From contig NC_086283.1 of the NCBI RefSeq assembly GCF_021018805.1, forward strand, positions 23,649,662 through 23,713,661: DNA of 64,000 bases, written 5' to 3'. The first letter of the stretch is position 1, and each line of letters starts with the position of its first letter. Shown in pieces: positions 1 through 41,961 of this stretch. The notes below the pieces were generated by a model. That model was not told where the DNA came from. It did not search any database and saw only the letters and a program-made list of their open reading frames with translations. This DNA comes from Prinia subflava. Its lineage: Eukaryota; Chordata; Aves; Passeriformes; Cisticolidae. A program made the position numbers and the translations under genes.

Positions 1-3
1 TGA

Positions 4-7548
<7,545 letters not shown>

Positions 7549-8575
7549 GAATGAGTTCATAGGATGTCAAACACCTTACTGTATATTCACATCATGAATG
7601 TGGACTGCCTTTTACTCCCATTTGGCTCATTAAGATGCTAGCAAAACTGTTCAGTGATTTAAGATACCTTCAGAAGTGTAATATATTTTAACTGTGTATA
7701 ATAAATGAAAGACTCAAAGCACTTTGCGGTGCTTCTGTAACAGACAGCTATGAAATGTTCTGTGATACCTGTGAAAATAATTTGAAAAACCTTTTATATC
7801 TATGCCTACTGTAAAAAATCCTTATTAAAACAACATTTGTTATTTTTAGTCTATGTTCACATCAGTGTGTGATCACTATAAAAGCAAACTGTCTTCTGTA
7901 AAAATGCTCATTTGGTTTGTGGTTGTACCTACTGAGGCTGGCACATAACACTTCTGTATATACATACCAGAGGGGCGAGAGTCGTGACTGATCATTGAAG
8001 AAAATGAAAAATTCCATCAGTGGAACTATGAAATAAACCATGAATTTTAGGTGAAGAAGTAATTCTCAAATTTCTTACTTCATCATTTACCAATATATTG
8101 TTGAGTGCTCATTTTCTTACTTGGGGAAATAATCTCTTGCAACAGCCATTTTGTACCACAATTAATAGACAATAAAAACAAGTTCTGTATCAGATCCCTT
8201 CCTTTCTTAGGGAGGCATGCAAGTGGCATTAACAGAAGCTGAACTTGTACTAATACAAAATACACATTTTTTTCTATTTTTGAGACCAAACTAAGTGAAA
8301 TAGCAAAAGCATTTCTCTACATCCCTCCCCCCACAGCTACCACAGATACTTTTCTATCAGAAACTCCTGGTTAAATGCCAGCTTCATATTCGAGGTGAAC
8401 ATTAATCTTGTTTCATACAACAAGTATTTCCCTTCATTTGACATTTCATTGTTGAGATGTTAATTCTAAAAGGGCAGCTATTACCGCATTGGATTCATAC
8501 AGACAAATCTTTGTTTGTAAGAACTCTATAGAGTATGCTCTGATATGAATAATAAAATTTGAAAATCAAACCTTC
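7549..8575 (+). other. MOSPD1: MOSPD1 3' UTR (extent inferred)
   Basis: AT-rich sequence after the stop codon with three AATAAA signals, at 7700, 8032 and 8551. Any of them could end the transcript; the right end given here assumes the last one. No open frame of note. Confidence 0.55.
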
Positions 8576-9488
8576 TTTCCCCCTGCATGTTATGGGTCAC
8601 TTTTCTTCTTGTGCATGGAAATACAAAGAAACCATGCAAAAAAAAATGTTTCTTAAAAAAAAAAAAAGAGAAGTTGAAAAAAGTTGTTAACCTCACTACA
8701 TTCTTTCTTATACAATGCTACTTCAGTTTGATTCTCGAAGAACTGGGATCGTGTCATCCATCCATCAGCAGATGATAAAGTCAAACATTAACATTCACTA
8801 AGGAAAAAAAAAAAAGAAGGGTTCCCACCGGCTTAGAAGGCTGTGTGTCAGAGGCTGCTGCAGGCACAGCACTTCCCTCCAACACTGAGCTCCTGGCTGG
8901 GTCAGTGTTTTCCTGCCACTGCAGGGCTCTGTTCTTGTAGCTTCACTGTTCCTCAGTACCTACACTGTGAACTCTGATTTTCACCAGGTGGTCGAACCTG
9001 CTGCTGCCTGGGGAAAGGTGAGGGAATGGAGCAGAAGTTGGGGAGATAAAAGTGCCATGTAGTATCTTATCTTAGCACCCAGCAGCCAGGCTAAACATTC
9101 TGTTGTGTCCAAGCTGATGAAAAAGGCCAACACAAACCCTTTTTTCTCCTATATCCTGGCACTCCAGTCATGGACTGGGATCATGTTTTGCCCGACAGTT
9201 GCAGAAGTGCAGAAGTGACAATGTCACCTGTAGGAACTCAGAGTCACTGAGGGACTGTAACCAGGTCTGACACCTGCAGCTGCCTCAATCCTGCAGGACA
9301 GCACATGCATGGAGAAGAGATCACAGGACACAGATGCCAGCAGTCATTCTCAAGAAATCTGAGGAAAAATGATTGGTTTAGAAAAACACCTTGACCAAAG
9401 AAATCAGGAACCAAAAGTTATTGTGAACCAAAAAGACTGAAAACATTAGACCACTTCTTTGTCAAGGCAATGGAGGAGCAATACACAG

Positions 9489-9520
9489 AAAAAAAAAAAA
9501 AAAGAAAAAAGAAAAAAAAA
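9489..9520. repeat. A-rich tract
   Basis: 32 bases of adenine interrupted by three guanines; a simple repeat, possibly the tail of a decayed retroposed sequence, but nothing upstream identifies one. Confidence 0.8.
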
Positions 9521-9556
9521 GCGCAAAGATGCACAGAGTAACTCAGCAGACGAGAT

Positions 9557-9592
9557 AAAACTGGTGCTTGGGTGAAAACTGGTGCTTGGGTG
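9557..9592. repeat. Perfect tandem duplication, 2 x 18 bp
   Basis: The unit AAAACTGGTGCTTGGGTG occurs twice without a mismatch. It is a local tandem duplication, not part of a longer minisatellite. Confidence 0.9.
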
Positions 9593-12500
9593 AAATAAGG
9601 ATGACAAGTGTGAATTCTGACTTCTTTCTCCTTCAGGGAGGTTGTAGCACGCTGCAGAATCACAGATTTATCACAGTAGGGAAAACAAGACCTGAGGACT
9701 GTTTCAGTTCAGCACTGAGGGAGAACATATCAAATTATGTTACAGCATAGTCACAGCAGGGCAGGAGTAAAATTTTAGCAGGTGGATACACAAGATTTGG
9801 AAGGTATTTCCTAATTTTATGTATATTTATGTGCATGCACATACCTCTAGTATTTACATACTAGAGTTTCAGAAAACACTGAATGCCTTTGGAAATAAGA
9901 CCTGAGACACTGAATATACCTCTTAGAAACACCAGAAAAAACAGTTAAGTGTTCACGTCATTTCCCATTTCCTGACTCCTAACACAAACAGTCATTTCCT
10001 TGCAGTGGGCAAGTATTTTCAGCAGACAGTTGGGAGGGCTTTGAGATCATCCAGCAGAAACAATCCTGGTGTTTACCCAGCACTTGCTATGGCACCGATA
10101 TCTCAGACGAGCCATGCTGGCAGCAGGAAGTGGGAACACTGCTGAGATCACTTTGGGGAGCGTCACTCCCAGTCGCTTGGTACATGATCTTCTTTAGGTG
10201 TTTGCACTTGTCTGGATCAGAAAATCCTGCGGTGATCATGTTTCTCCGGAGGAGTGAATCACAGAGTGCTTGAAACTTCAGGAGACCCAGTGCACTGTTG
10301 CAGAGCTCCAGGGACAGAAGGGACTGTCAGGGAATCAGTTAATTGCACCAGGGATCGCAACTGATAATGGAGCTCCAGGGAGCCTGGCCACCACCTGGAA
10401 ACAAAACAGCCCCTGCAAAGGGAAAATCTGAGCTGCTGCTGCTGCTGACATGTCTCGAGACATGCCCTGGGAAGACAATGGGGCATTGCTGTCAGATGGG
10501 AAGAGTCACTGCTCCTCTTGAAACCCCACAGAGATGTTTGCTGCAGCTCCAAGAGGAGCCCATGCACAGAACTGTGCCTTCAACAAAAAAAAGCAGAGAA
10601 ATCCTGCAATCAGCTAATTAAAAACTGTCAAAGCCAATCATATGTTATTTCATCTTATACTCATATGTACAAGTATCTCATAACCAACAAACCTAAACTG
10701 GAAAGAGGCTGCCAAATAGGCTTGGCAATAAATTGTTGTATTTTAGTCCTCGTTTGTCAATGTACATTTAAGATACCTCATTTTCCTTGTAACAGCTTTC
10801 CTTATAAATGCCAAGTTCCATTGCCCCATTCCTTTGTCAGGACTGTGAATCTCACACTTCAAACTCACACTCAGGGCAACATCAAATTTAAGGTTCAGGT
10901 CTTAAAAAACCTCTTGTACAGGAGGCCTTTAAAGACCCCCAGAAGTTGAATCATCTCTGCCAGGTGGGTTTTGAGTTGTTGGGTTGGAGCAGCTCAGGTG
11001 CTTTGCCCTCTGACCTTGCATGAGCCCCTCTGGGCAGAGCACAGAAGGGAACACACTGCCCTACAAAGCATGCAGGGCTGAGCAATCCTGGTATTGACCC
11101 TCCTGCCAGCTATGTGCAGATAGAGGGGCCAAGTGGCTGTGGAAAACAGGTCCCCTCCTGTGTCCCTGGCAAACGGCACTCGCCGGCTTGCTGCAGTATA
11201 AGGAAAGCACCATCTCTTACTGGAGCTAGAAGAAAAAAAAGCCAAAGTTAATGGAGTCTCTTTCCTGCAGGCATTATGTGCTGCCTGAGGAAATAAAATT
11301 AAGACTGAAACCACTGAAGCAAAGTGGAGTTCACTGCTGCCAGCAGCCCATCACTCCTTACTGTCCCACAGGAGCTGGTGAGGATTGGGAAACCATCGCT
11401 ATGCAGTCAGCAAGAGCCACTTACAGATAACGACCTCAGTGAAAGGAGCCTGGAGAACAAGTGCATCCTCTCAAAAGGAGAGCTGGAGAAATGAGCACTG
11501 GCAGGCGACACTTGACACTGGCAGCATCACAGCTAAAGCCAGATAAGGGATGCACTCACTCACTCACATTTGTGTGGATTTTTGTCTTTAGAAGCTCTCC
11601 ACTGAACGCTAACAAGCTGTTTACTTTGGATAATGAGCTGTATCTAATGCACATCAGCTCTAGGAAATCTGCAAAGCCGTATGACCTCACTGACAATATA
11701 ATGTAGAATTACATGCAGGCAAAGTGACCACACTGGTCTTCAGCAGAGACTGCAAAGAAATAATTTAATTACAGCTATGGGTGTCTCCTCACTGTGGGGA
11801 AAAAGGCTGGTAAGAAGGTCTACCTGAGTAACAAGCACCCTGTAATAAAACTTAAATCCATCTTCTCAATTTAAGAAAAAAAATTAGCCATAACATTTTC
11901 AATAGCGAAATATTATTTACATTATTACAACAAAATGAGACTGTTTTTCTCTAGAAAACTGGACACTCAGTGGCTTGAAGTATGAACATGAAGGCATTAG
12001 ATGAACATTTGCTCTGACAAACAAAAAACCACCATCAAGAGACAAAACTGCAGTAGGGCTCTGGAAACCCATGTTCCATCAACATCACTAAAACCCATTA
12101 GCACCTTTCCCTCAGGAATCTGCCAGGAATCTCCACAATCCAAACCTGCTGAAGTAAATGCACTTAAACTGAAAGGATATTGATGTATTTTTAGCAGGAA
12201 GCTTCTTGCAGTGATTTCAGTGCCAGCTGTATTTAAACTGGTTTAAAAGACAAAACAGCACCTGATATCTGTGCCACAAAACCTGACATGCTATACATAT
12301 CATGGGTTTGATTTTTCTCCACATAAGGACAAAAAGTAACCAGGAGAGCCACATTTCCAAAGATTAGTCCTTGCAGCAAAACCTGCTTCCTCTTGAGCAG
12401 CTCTTCCTACATGGGTTGACATCCAGCAAAATTCTGAACATTTAAATACAATTATTTGTCCTGGCAGGAAGTCCTAAAATAGCAAGCATTTTCTAAAGCT

Positions 12501-14350
12501 CTTATGAAGCAAATAAAAGAATAAGAAACCAAACTAAGGGAAGAATTTTAAATTTGATAAATGCCAGATTTGTCTGAGGAATCTTTGTGGCACTGGGGAT
12601 GTCTCACCAGTTCCTTGAGAGACACAAGGGAGCCAGCACAAAGGCATGTGGAGGCTGTGCTTGGTTTTGGTTTGAATGCACCCGACTCCTCCCCGCTTCT
12701 GAAATGTCTGCTCATGAGCCAGCTACTGGAAGTCAAACAAGGTTATTCTCCTTCAGTGGCATATTTTTTTCTCTTGTCCTTCTACCACAAAGCCCCAGTG
12801 GTGGAAGCAATCTCAGTGTGTGTGTGAGGTCTGGGTCTTTGGGATGCAGGGTGTCTGGCTCAAGTACTCCATGCCAGAGGAAAATGATGTCCTGAGCAAG
12901 GCCTGGGCTGGCTGACAGCTGCTCTCAAATTTATCAAACAAGGATGCTCCCGCAGATATGCAGAAATGGGAAGGTTCACTGGTACAGGTAAAACAATTAC
13001 TCCTAGAAAATGAACCTGAGGTGACAATTTTAACACCCAGTTATTGAAAAGGATTCTTGCCAAACACTCCTGTCTGTGTCAGTAAGGTTTTAATTACTGT
13101 ACTGTAGCTGTAAACATTCAGTTGCATTTACAAATATTTTAACTTGTTGCTTCCAGGAGAAGAGGGACCAACTTAAACTCCATCTGCCTGTTGGTTTTGA
13201 GAAAGGTTGCTTAAAACAAGATAGAAAGAGCTCACACAGTTTAATTATGACTTCTGAAGCTCTCTATTTTAAGTAAATGAGTTACGGCTCCAGCATATGC
13301 AAGAATACAACAGCATAAAGTGAACATTTCTGAAATGACGACTACTAAGGGAGGCACAAGCTGTTCTCAAGCTCACAGAGTGCTGGAGATCCCTCCAGTG
13401 ACTTCACTGGCAAATCATTGCACAATAGCAGGGCTGGACTCACAAACAGCACTGATACTAGAACCACAGCACACATCTATAAATGGAAATATCTCAGTCT
13501 CACCAAACCTTGGAGACTTGTTTTGTTTCTATGGGTTGGTGATCATTCACATTCAAGTTTTCTGAAAAAGGGCGAGAATTAAGAATTTAGGATTAAGCTC
13601 TTACAGTGATATCAGGAGGACCTTGGGCAGTTGCTCAGCTGAGCATTCGTCACCTGCCTCGCCGGCAACACACAGAAGTTCCTGCAAGTCAATCTAGCTG
13701 AGGCACAGGCTCATTTTTCCTGGCATTTGTACCTCTCTTCCAGAGGGAAGTATCTATCCCTCTGCTAAATGCAGCAACCACTGAAGGGTTCATTCCAAAA
13801 ATACAGCTCCCTGAGCACTGGCACAGTTACTGATGTTCCCTCAGCAACTGTGTTGCTCTGGAGAAGGCGGAAGGAAGAAAAACACCCATCACTTGTCAAG
13901 GAAGATACAGTGGCCCAAGATCTGATTTAACTGCCAACAAATCCTGCAGGATAATTTTCAACCAGACCAAGAAAGTGCCAAACCCAAGTGTGGCTTTTGG
14001 AAGGTGCCATTCATGGCAGAATCCCAGAGAGAAGCAGAGGTAATATTAAAAGCATGAGTTACTAGACAACTACAGGGTTGATTATGTGCACTGTATAACG
14101 TGCTGATTCCCTGAGTCCAGATGCATATTCTGGAGTATAATTGGTTCCAAACCTTTTCATTTCAGTGGGAAAAAACCTTGTATGTGTCACTGGACTCTAG
14201 GGAGCAAAACTGCAGCTTCTTAGTGACATGGAGATAAAACACTGAGATGCTCTCCCAAAATTTCAATGCAATTTTTGTTTTGCAAAAGCAGGGAAAGGAA
14301 CAGATACAGATAAGTAACTGTTTCACTCTCCTCCAACAGCATGAATTGAC

Positions 14351-14514
14351 CCACAGAGGTTATGGACTCCCCATCCCTGCAACTGTCCAAGTCCAGGTTG
14401 GATGGGGCTTTGAGCAACCTGGTCTGGTGGAAGGTGTCCCTGCCCATGGCAGAGGGTGGAATGACACAGTCTTCAAGGTCCCTTCCAACCTAAGCCATTC
14501 CACAATTCCATGAT
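14351..14514 (+). mobile_element. CR1 LINE, 3'-end fragment
   Basis: The typical avian CR1 tail is readable: a GTCCAGGTTGGATGGGGCTT block, then GAGCAACCTGGTCTGGTGGA, AGGTGTCCCTGCCCATGGCA and GGTCCCTTCCAACC, ending in a decayed ATTCYATGAT repeat. It is a 5'-truncated copy, the usual state of CR1, and lies just beyond the likely 3' end of the minus-strand PABIR gene. Confidence 0.88.
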
Positions 14515-14674
14515 TAACTGCCCTATTAGGGCAAACCACAAAGACTCCCCACTTCATCCCATCTTCAGTACTTCCACCAGCCAGCAGAAGCTCCTGTCTT
14601 CTGAACGATTTCACTACAACTTCCTCTAGGTATAAACTAGGGACACATGTAACTTGTATTCAAAAATGTTTGGG

Positions 14675-16832
14675 TTTATTCTTCTTTATTCCTAAAGCTG
14701 TCATAGACCTGCAACACAGCACTGCACAAAGAAAACATGGTAAGTCTGCTGAAGATTTTAATGCCTACTTGCCTGTTAACTAGACTGGGTGGATGTAAAT
14801 TAAAACAGATATTCTGATTTTAAAAGAAAGCATTTAATCCTAGCAGGAAACAAGAATATAGTTATCTAAAAAACGTGCAGAAACAGCAAGACACATTTAT
14901 TTTTCCATTTATTGGCACTTATTTGAAAAATAGCATAAATATTCAACAGAAAAGAGACAAGTTGACCCACACTCAGCTATTAAACCCCCCTATACTGATG
15001 TGTCTTCTAACAAAGACTGGAAGAGACACTAGGAGGTTCATTCTTAAAAAATAAGCAAGATGTTAAAAAAAAAAAAACAAAAAAAACAAAGAGTCTTGCT
15101 CTCACCACAGAAGAGTGAACGCACAGCAACTCTTTGGCACAAACCTGAAACTGCAAAGCCAAACTTTGCCTCAGTAGAGAGAGCAAACAGAGCTCGGCAC
15201 TCCCGTGTGCATCTGCTTGGGGACAAAGGGCAGCTGAACTTGGGGAGGGATTGCAACCAGCAGGGTGATTATTACAATAATTTAAGAGGAATGATACCAG
15301 AAGTAAACGATGTCGTATCTTAACTAGAACAGACTATTAAATACATTCTATTTCCTCTCTACAATAAGGACACAAAGGAAAGGGTCACTGGCCCTCGGGT
15401 CGCCAGGTCCTTGCACTCCAAGTCATACCTTTCTCATTTTGATAGCTGCTGTCAGTCAAAGCTTCATCCATGTGAATCTTTCACAGCAGACTTCAGGGCA
15501 GATTTTTCTCTTACTTGAGGGAAGTTTCCATACTTTTCTCACTTTATGACACACTACAAAGGTTTAGCATTTAAAATTTAAACATTTTGCTTAATTCTTA
15601 GCCTCTCTGGAGAGAAGGTTTGAAACCACATAGCACAGATGCACAGACATGTACAAAGAGGGACTCAGCTGCGGGAGTTCAGCTGCACAACCCCAGTGGG
15701 GGTGTCACTGCAAAATCCCAGACAGCTGTCCATGGGGGGGGGGTCTGTGAATTCCTCCTTGTTGGAGAATTTCAGAGTAGAGATCAGGATGCCTCAACAC
15801 ACTGACTTTTCAAGCATCTCAGATTACCAGATTTCAAGCTTCTAATCAGCATCTGAAGTTTTCAACAGCAGAAATGACTTGATGTCACCGTTTGAGGAAG
15901 CAACACCAGGAAAATAAACACAGACTAAATATGTTTTATGGCCTCAGGCTGTCAAAAGGCATTTAAGATTCCTCACCGTATCTGTCGTATATGAGGACAA
16001 ATACTGACTTAAAATAATGCATCTCTGAAGAACTAAATACTAGAATTTCAGGATTTAATGTATTGTCACTATTTTTCCCTACTAAAAGGCATTTAACAGA
16101 GCATCTACCACTCCTACACATCATCTAAATGGGGAAGAAAAAGAAACAAATGCCAGATACAAAACCCCAGAAGAATGTTCCACACCTAATTTAGATTTAG
16201 TCACAACAGCAGTCATGATCATGAATAAAATCCAACACATAAATTTGACAATTCACCAATTTGTTCTTTTCTGACATCCATTGGAACAGAGAATTCTCTT
16301 AATTAAGACCCAATTATAATAGAACACAATAATATTAATAAAAATCAATTCCCTCCCTGCAATATTCTCCCTTTCATATGAAGAAAAAAAATAAATATCT
16401 AACACTCTGGGAATAGAAACAATTAGTAAGCTGCTTCATTGGTTTTAGGCTGAGGACAAATATGAGTTTTCTGCTCCTCCACAGGCAGGGAGGACACAGG
16501 CTGCTGGCAAGCCAAGTCTTCCACAAGCAGGACACATGTACAGTGTTTGTAACTCATACCAAGGAGATCACATCCACTGCAAACCAGCAGCCTGCTCACT
16601 GAGGTGTGCACCCAAATGCACACTGTCTGCAGTCCAAATGCTTCTGCATTGTAGTAAATGTCATACAAATCACTAGAAAGGTGAATTCTTCCTCAAGGAA
16701 CTACTCTGGAAGTTTTCTAGAAGGAATGACATTGCTGGAAGTTCCTATGAGGAACAGAATGGGTTACACACAACAGAAAGTCTGGGCGATATCCCGCCTG
16801 TTTCCTAGTGTCCATCAGCAGATTCCTGCTTC
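14675..16832 (-). other. 3' UTR of the minus-strand PABIR gene (extent inferred)
   Basis: Follows the TGA of the last exon on the minus strand. Two minus-strand AATAAA signals lie at 14675-14680 and 14685-14690, others at about 14896 and 14907. The region is AT-rich with an A-run at 15063-15090 and a run of guanines at 15736-15745. Extent is a guess from the signals. Confidence 0.45.
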
Positions 16833-30112
<13,280 letters not shown>

Positions 30113-30243
30113 CGCGGCGGCTCCGGCTCCTCCCGCTCCGCCCATCCGCGGCCTCAGGCCGCCGCTGTCCCGGCCCTGCCGAGCCCACGGGCGGGGGGGC
30201 AGCCGCCGCAGCGAAGCCGCATCCCGGGGCTCCGGGGGCGGCC

Positions 30244-33219
30244 TGTGCCCGCAGTTCCCGCAGGTCCCCGCAGCCCCCGCACCCCCGCGGGCCCCGGGCC
30301 GCTCTCCCCGCCCGGCCCCAGCGCAGGCGGGCCCGGCCGCAGGGCGCAGGCGCGGCGCTCCGGCTGCGGCCGGGCGGGCACGGCTCCGGCAGGTTTGAGG
30401 AGCCCGGGGTGTGCTCGTTCTCCAGAGCTCCCTCGCCAAGGGACACGGCGCTGATCGCCAGGCAGCGGAAATACCGGCCCGGAGTTCGTACCGAGCTGTT
30501 GTTCCTCGCAGAAATATCAGTGGATGGTTCTGTGCAGGCCTAGACAGGTCCAGGAATAAAGATTAAACCCAAACGTTTTCAAAATACTTCAGTAGCTACA
30601 TGTGGCCCTAGTTAAAATCTAGAGAAGGTTGTGATGAAATAGATTGGAAGGTCAATGCCACACGGCTGGTGGACAGTGCTGAGGCTACTAACTCTTGGGA
30701 AGAAGTGGGGAATCTGGTTTGCCTTAACAGGGTATTAACCATGGAATGGATTGGATTGGAAGGGATCTTAAAAACCATTTTGATCCATCCCCCTGCCGTG
30801 GGCATTGTGTCCTTGTAGCTCTACATCTTCCCCTATCCCAGGTAAGCCCCGTCCAACCCCACCTTGGACACTTCCAGGGATGGGGCAGCCATAGCTTCTC
30901 TGGGCACCCTGTACCAGGGCCTCACCACCACCCCAGGGGAGAACTTCCTCCTAATATGCAATCTAAACCCACTTGCTTTTGATTTTGAAGCCATTCCCCC
31001 TTGTCCTGTCAATTCAGGCCCTTGTAAATCATCTCTCTTCATCTTTCTAGTAAATTTTCTTCAGGTACTGGAAGGCCACAATTAGGTCATCCTGAAGCTT
31101 CTCTTCTCCCAGCTGAACAACCCCAGTTGTCTCAGCTTTTCCTCATGACAGGTGCTCCTTCTATTCATCTGTTTATAGTGAGAGTTTCAGGCAGTCTTTA
31201 GGAACAGAAATAACCAGAGAAAGAGGGTAGATTATGGAGAGCTAAAACATTTTTTCATTGGCTCCACGCTTACTAATTACTAAATTGTCTAAGGCTGATG
31301 GCGTTTTGTGACTGTGGCTGAGTTTATTTCACCCACAGGGTGAAATATGTCCCTGAAACTATTAAATACCCCCCACTTCATCACGTACTTCAGTCCCTCT
31401 GTATCACTGTACTCATGTATCTCATTCTATCAGTCTCTCTTGCCCCTCTGGGAGTATCCATCCTTTACCTGTATCCTCCCAAGGCTCTGTTTAACATTTT
31501 GCCTCCTTTCTTAACCCCTCCTGCCGTGGTGCTGTTTATCTAACTCAACCACTTTTGATTTCCTCATTTCCATCATTCTGTTCCACAGAACAACTCTCCC
31601 AGAGGCACCTCCCTTTGCCTTATTGCCCTCCTCAGCCCTTTGAAGGGTCACCCTGAGAGTCCCCACTTTCCTTTGTACATATATTCCCATTAAAGTTCTC
31701 TTGGCTATAATAAATCCTGGTCAGACAATAGGATGATATGCCTGGCGCTGGAAAATTTGAGGATATGGAGCAGATGTTTTTGAGCTCTCAGCCAAATTTG
31801 GGATATTGTTGACCTTTTCCTTAACAATATCCTGGTACATGGCATTTGAAGCTGTTTGTTGCCCTTAGTGGCAAGAACATAATATAATAACTCCACAATA
31901 AAAATAACGAGCAAAATCCACGTAGTTTACTGCTGTAGTCAGATCCTGTGGGTGGCTTTTGTATTACGAGAACCAGCACATTTGTGAGATTTCTGTTCAG
32001 AGCTAGAAGTTTTGCTAGGAACTTTCAGCTGAATTGCTTTTTGGGCAATTCTGGCCATGGAAAATGAAAGTATGGAAGCTATTCCATGCTGTGCAATGCT
32101 TGTGCTGAAGCACCGGACAAGGAGAACGGTGCAGGTTCTGTAAACATGTCATATTGCTTTTAGAGAATGGCAGCAGTAGTGATTAATAGTATATTCCTTT
32201 TGCAGCTGCAGATCCTAATTTTCCAGTGAATCAGACTGGTGATAATTATTAGAAATTAAGCAAAATTATTTAGATATTTATGTTCTCAGTCTTTGCAATT
32301 CTGTGTCACCTCACAGAAGGGTGTAGTTACTGGCTGTGACAGGCCATAGTGTAAGGGGCACAGGACTGTGAAAGGTGTTTCTCCTCTGCAGTAATACAAG
32401 ATAAGGAACTTTTCTCTGGGTTTTCCAATATAAATACACATCGAAAAATCCTGTAAATATTTTAAATATAATCTTACGAGTCTTTTAACTCAACTGCATC
32501 TTTGTGGATGTCAGCCCAGAGGTCTTCACTAATGATATCATTTCAGTGAAAGAAACGTAAGCATCAAAAGCAGTTGATGAGACACAGAGTCGCCAAACAT
32601 AGAAAAATGGAATGTGCTCAAGTCAGTCTCGATTAACAAAAAATGCAAGGAGGTACCATAATAAATATTAAGGTACAGAAACAAGAGTTCTAACCACTTT
32701 TCTAGAAGCATCTCTCTTCAATCATTTTAAAGTAAGAGAATAATTCATCTAGCTGTGTTCCCAACTAAAGTAGTTGAAATGTTGAAAAATCCCAGCTTTT
32801 TTATCTTAACAGTTTCAACATCTAGCACTCTGGCAAAAGAACTGTTTTATCCCAGGAGAAAATGAAGCCCTTTTAAAATTTAGTGCTGGGAAAGACCCTG
32901 AAGCCTCCTGCACGCAAGAGACAAATGCAACCTATTGCAGAAAAATATTGTAAAGTAAGCACAAACTTTGAATCTTTGATCACTTGGAGTGAGTTTGCCC
33001 AGGCCAGTCTCAAAGCTGAATGTAGTCAAGACCTAGGATCATATCTCAAAATGAATTTTACACTAGATTTCTGAAAGCTGAGCAGACTCTCATTGCATCA
33101 AAGCCCTGGTACGTGCTCCACCAGCTAGGGAGGGCGGGAGAGAACACTGGGAAAGCCTGCGGGACTTAGGTCGGAGAGGGCTTAATCTTGAAGAAGGTTG
33201 TAAAACCTTTTCGCACTAA
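30244..33219. other. Spacer between the two PABIR promoters
   Basis: About 3 kb between the CpG islands, mostly AT-rich. It holds a CR1 fragment at 30740-31160. Around 31640-31715 there is an LTR-end-like stretch (CCCATTAAAG, AATAAATCC), too weak to call. No gene recognised; open frames up to 84 codons have no support. Confidence 0.65.
30740..31160 (-). mobile_element. CR1 LINE fragment with internal deletion
   Basis: Reverse-complement CR1: the 3' tail starts at 30740 (TGGAATGGATTGGATTGGAA, AGGGATCTTAAA), followed by the blocks CACTTCCAGGGATGGGGCAG, TTCTCTGGGCACCCTGTACC, GAACTTCCTCCTAATATGCA and TACTGGAAGGCCACAATTAG, all in consensus order. It sits in the spacer between the inverted promoter arms. 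Confidence 0.88.
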
Positions 33220-33351
33220 AACGAGAATAAAGGCGCCGGGTTTGAGGCCGGGGTGGGACTCGAACCCGATCCTCCTCAGGCCGCGCCCCCGCAGCGCGCG
33301 CGTCCCAGCGCCCAGTGCGGCGTTTCAAACACACACGCGCTCCTCGCACAG

Positions 33352-33356
33352 CCAAT
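33352..33356 (+). promoter_or_regulatory. CCAAT box
   Basis: CAGCCAATGAGCG is a good NF-Y site context, about 75 bp upstream of the first NRF1 site in the PABIR2 CpG island. Confidence 0.6.
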
Positions 33357-33429
33357 GAGCGCGGGCAGGCACCCCGGGGGCTGTCGGGAGCTCTCCCGCC
33401 GCCGAAGCAGTACCGGGGTGTGGAGCCAC

Positions 33430-33441
33430 TGCGCATGCGCC
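33430..33441 (+). promoter_or_regulatory. NRF1 binding site
   Basis: TGCGCATGCGCC fits the NRF1 consensus YGCGCAYGCGCR except the last base, with the full palindromic core GCGCATGCGC. Confidence 0.7.
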
Positions 33442-33478
33442 TTGCGAGGCGGGCGGTACTGCCTGCGCCCCGATTCCC

Positions 33479-33490
33479 CGCGCGTGCGCA
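33479..33490 (-). promoter_or_regulatory. Second NRF1 binding site
   Basis: The reverse complement TGCGCACGCGCG fits YGCGCAYGCGCR at all twelve positions. About 50 bp from the first site. Confidence 0.68.
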
Positions 33491-33807
33491 GTGCGCGGCG
33501 GCGGTGGGCTCAGAGCGCGGTCGGCACCGAGGGAAGCGCCGGGAGCAGCGGCAGCGCTCCCATCGCTACCGCGGGCAGCGGCACCGGCAGCAGCTGCTGG
33601 AGGAATTGGCCGCCCCCGGGCCGCCCCCGGGATGCGGTGCTGCTGCGGCCGCCCCCCCCGCCGGGCCCGGCGCGCCCCCGGGCTGAGCCCGCGGCGCCGC
33701 CCGCGGGGCCTGTAGGGCCGGGGCAGCGGCGGCCCGAGGAGCCGCGGCGGCCGCCGGCAGTGAATGGGCGCCGCGGCGGGGCGGGAGGAGCCGGAGCCGC
33801 CGCCGCG

Positions 33808-41961
<8,154 letters not shown>

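Larger units (their letters stand above)
8576..14350. other. Convergent intergenic region, MOSPD1 to PABIR gene
   Basis: About 5.8 kb with no supported gene. It contains A-rich runs (8650-8670, 8803-8815, 9489-9520), a perfect 18-bp tandem pair at 9557-9592 and a short CTG run near 10434-10448. Open frames of 80-143 codons here have no recognisable domain and overlap one another on both strands, so I treat them as chance. Confidence 0.6.

Noticed and set aside
10259..10949. Open frames of 92-143 codons in the convergent intergenic region
   Set aside because: No domain; includes a CTG run and AT-rich tails; frames conflict on both strands.
31640..31715. LTR-end-like stretch with CCCATTAAAG and AATAAATCC
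   Set aside because: No TATA box, no terminal TG..CA pair and no second copy in the window.
33240..33275. tRNA-like B box (GGTTCGAGTCC) on the minus strand
   Set aside because: The T stem pairs at only three positions and there is no D arm, anticodon arm or acceptor stem.
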